Assembly: GCA_002794785.1 (NCBI GenBank)
Contig: NBBA01000023.1
Coordinates: 186,001 to 250,000 of the forward strand
Origin: Coniferiporia sulphurascens
Lineage: Eukaryota > Basidiomycota > Agaricomycetes > Hymenochaetales > Hymenochaetaceae
Reading direction: 5' to 3'
Length of the DNA stretch: 64,000 bases
Both the position numbers and the translations under genes were made by a program. The notes under the pieces are model-generated. The model made no database searches and was not told the DNA's origin. It was given only the letters and a program-made list of their open reading frames with translations. Numbering within the stretch: position 1 is the stretch's first letter; every line of letters starts with the position of its first letter. This document shows, piece by piece, positions 63,095 through 64,000 of the stretch.

Positions 63095-63146
63095 CAGCTT
63101 GTAATTATGTAGTACTGCAGGAATAATTTAAAAAAAAAAAAAAAAA

Positions 63147-63161
63147 GTCGCCTCTCACCCC
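63147..63161. repeat. Target-site duplication, right, of copy 19
   Basis: GTCGCCTCTCACCCC after the A-tail. Confidence 0.85.
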
Positions 63162-64000
63162 GAGAGGACCCCCAGCCCACAACATGAACAGCACACCACA
63201 GGGTTCATGTACTCCCTCACCCACGCCCTGGATGACTTTGACCAGCAAACCAGGAACACCACTACCAAGACAATAGACATCAAGGCAGCACAGTTTGTAG
63301 GCGACCTCCTTTGGAACGTCCAACAGACACTGTCCAGCATTGAGCAAGACAGGACATACCCTGATCACATCATCTACCGCAATGCAGTGATGGCCTACAA
63401 CTTCGCAAGGGAGGGGGCAGTAATCACCCTCCCAGAACCCTTTGCACCAGCTTGCCCCCCCAAAGGGCCCCGGCCACCTCCGGGACCCCCAGCACCACCT
63501 CTGTGACCCCAGAAATGAGGGTGCTGACAGATGCAGTCAAGCGCCTGACAACTGACGTAGCTTCTATTTCACGTCAGATGGCTTCCATCAGCTCTAGGCC
63601 CGCCCCCCAACAACAACAACAACAACAACAACAACTGCAACCTGCCCCACAGGCCGCCATCCAGGCCGCCCCCAACTCCTACACACAGGTAGCCGCAGCA
63701 GCAGCCCCCCCAACATCCACCAACCCAACTCCAGTGGCCCCAGTCGCCAGAGCGGTCATCAACCCGGCACAGAAGAAGAAGAAATGCCAGAGGAAGGTGC
63801 CCCCACCACCCACTATGTACGCCAAGGACCCAACCTTGGTCCTCACCCCCACTGTCAGTATACGGGCCGAAAATCAGAAGTCTGCAATGGCCCTGACTAA
63901 AATGTCCCATGAGTTCTTTGCCTCCCTCCCCACCGCAGACCAAGTCCCGGTCCTCTCCTCTTCATACAATGTAAAGGGGAACATCATGACCACATTCGTG
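63147..64000 (+). pseudogene. LINE copy 18, ORF1 continuation, runs off the window
   Basis: It resumes at the TSD. Frame 63207-63506 has MYSLTHALDDFDQQ and QFVGDLLWNVQQTLSSIEQD. A frameshift in the C/G-rich stretch near 63480 leads to the frame from 63507 with LTDAVKRLTTDVASIS, a glutamine run (63608-63640), KKKKCQRK near 63775, and SLPTADQVPVLSSSYNVKGN up to the window edge. Together with 54393-54651 this is a 5'-truncated subfamily-B ORF1. Its knuckles and ORF2 would lie beyond 64000. Confidence 0.8.

Larger units (their letters stand above)
54652..63146 (+). mobile_element. Copy 19: second chimeric retroelement, C plus LINE 3' part, interrupted by copy 20
   Basis: With copy 20 removed it is about 3.8 kb: sequence C (54652-55352, 60070-60630) joined at about 60630 to subfamily-B ORF2 in the RT domain, running to the 3' hairpin and poly(A) at 63146. 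A 15 bp TSD in copy 18 (14 of 15) shows it inserted as one unit. The C-LINE joint is more than 500 bases further upstream in ORF2 than in copy 7. Confidence 0.85.

Noticed and set aside
1..64000. Site-specific insertion into a fixed target
   Set aside because: Bases at the priming side of the tails (for example GTTGGGGG, ACTGGCTAT, TTGAGG, CAGTCTAC, GGCCTCC) share no motif.
1..64000. tRNA, rRNA or other RNA genes, CRISPR arrays, bacterial promoters
   Set aside because: None could be recognised by eye on either strand. The content is eukaryotic retroelement sequence.

Overview
This 64 kb window contains no recognisable host gene. Almost every base belongs to one family of two-ORF non-LTR retrotransposons (LINEs). 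ORF1 is a Gag-like protein with CCHC knuckles. ORF2 carries an APE-type endonuclease, a reverse transcriptase (YVDD), an RNase H and a C-terminal Cys/His region. This layout resembles Tad1/I-type elements of fungi. With the GC-rich composition and a solo LTR, I infer a fungal, probably basidiomycete, genome and a heterochromatic repeat block (centromeric, pericentromeric or subtelomeric). The organism call is an inference.

I number the copies by position. Copies 1-2 (1-3075, minus) are pieces of ORF1 and ORF2. Copy 3 (3076-4586 plus 10987-13222, minus) is split by copy 4 (4587-10986, minus), a 6.4 kb element with both ends and a 13 bp target-site duplication (TSD). Copy 5 (13223-18632, plus) has both ends but a large ORF1 deletion. 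Copy 6 (18633-20652 plus 23798-25940, plus) is split by copy 7 (20653-23797, minus), a chimera of a 1.2 kb unknown sequence, here called C, and a LINE 3' end. Copies 8-11 (25941-31956) are fragments in both orientations. Copy 12 (31957-38385, plus) is full length with an intact 683-residue ORF1. Copy 13 (38386-39246 plus 40073-41077, plus) carries an 821 bp solo LTR (copy 14). Copies 15-16 (41078-48014) are further fragments. Copy 17 (48015-54392, plus) is full length. Copy 18 (54393-54651 plus 63147-64000, plus) is split by copy 19 (54652-63146), a second C-LINE chimera, itself split by copy 20 (55353-60055, minus).

Two main subfamilies occur. A has ORF2 starting MNRDISIL (copies 4, 5, 8, 11, 13, 16, 17). 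B has ORF2 starting MIE(M/T/K)ISVLQ or similar (copies 3, 6, 10, 12, 15, 18, 20 and the LINE part of 19). Complete 5' ends share a conserved terminal block. All 13 visible 3' ends carry a C-run/G-run hairpin and an (AAT)n or A-rich tail. ORF1 and ORF2 overlap at UAAUG or AUGA, followed at once by a small hairpin. No ORF2 is fully open. Many stops are CGA to TGA changes, as expected from CpG methylation and deamination or a RIP-like process.

The most interesting signal is the pair of C-LINE chimeras. Their C parts are colinear and end at the same place, but join the LINE at different ORF2 positions. This matches the MINE (WEIRD + MGL) composite elements of the rice blast fungus, attributed to template switching. 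Also notable are a near-identical inverted repeat around copy 7 and head-to-head LINE junctions without TSDs.
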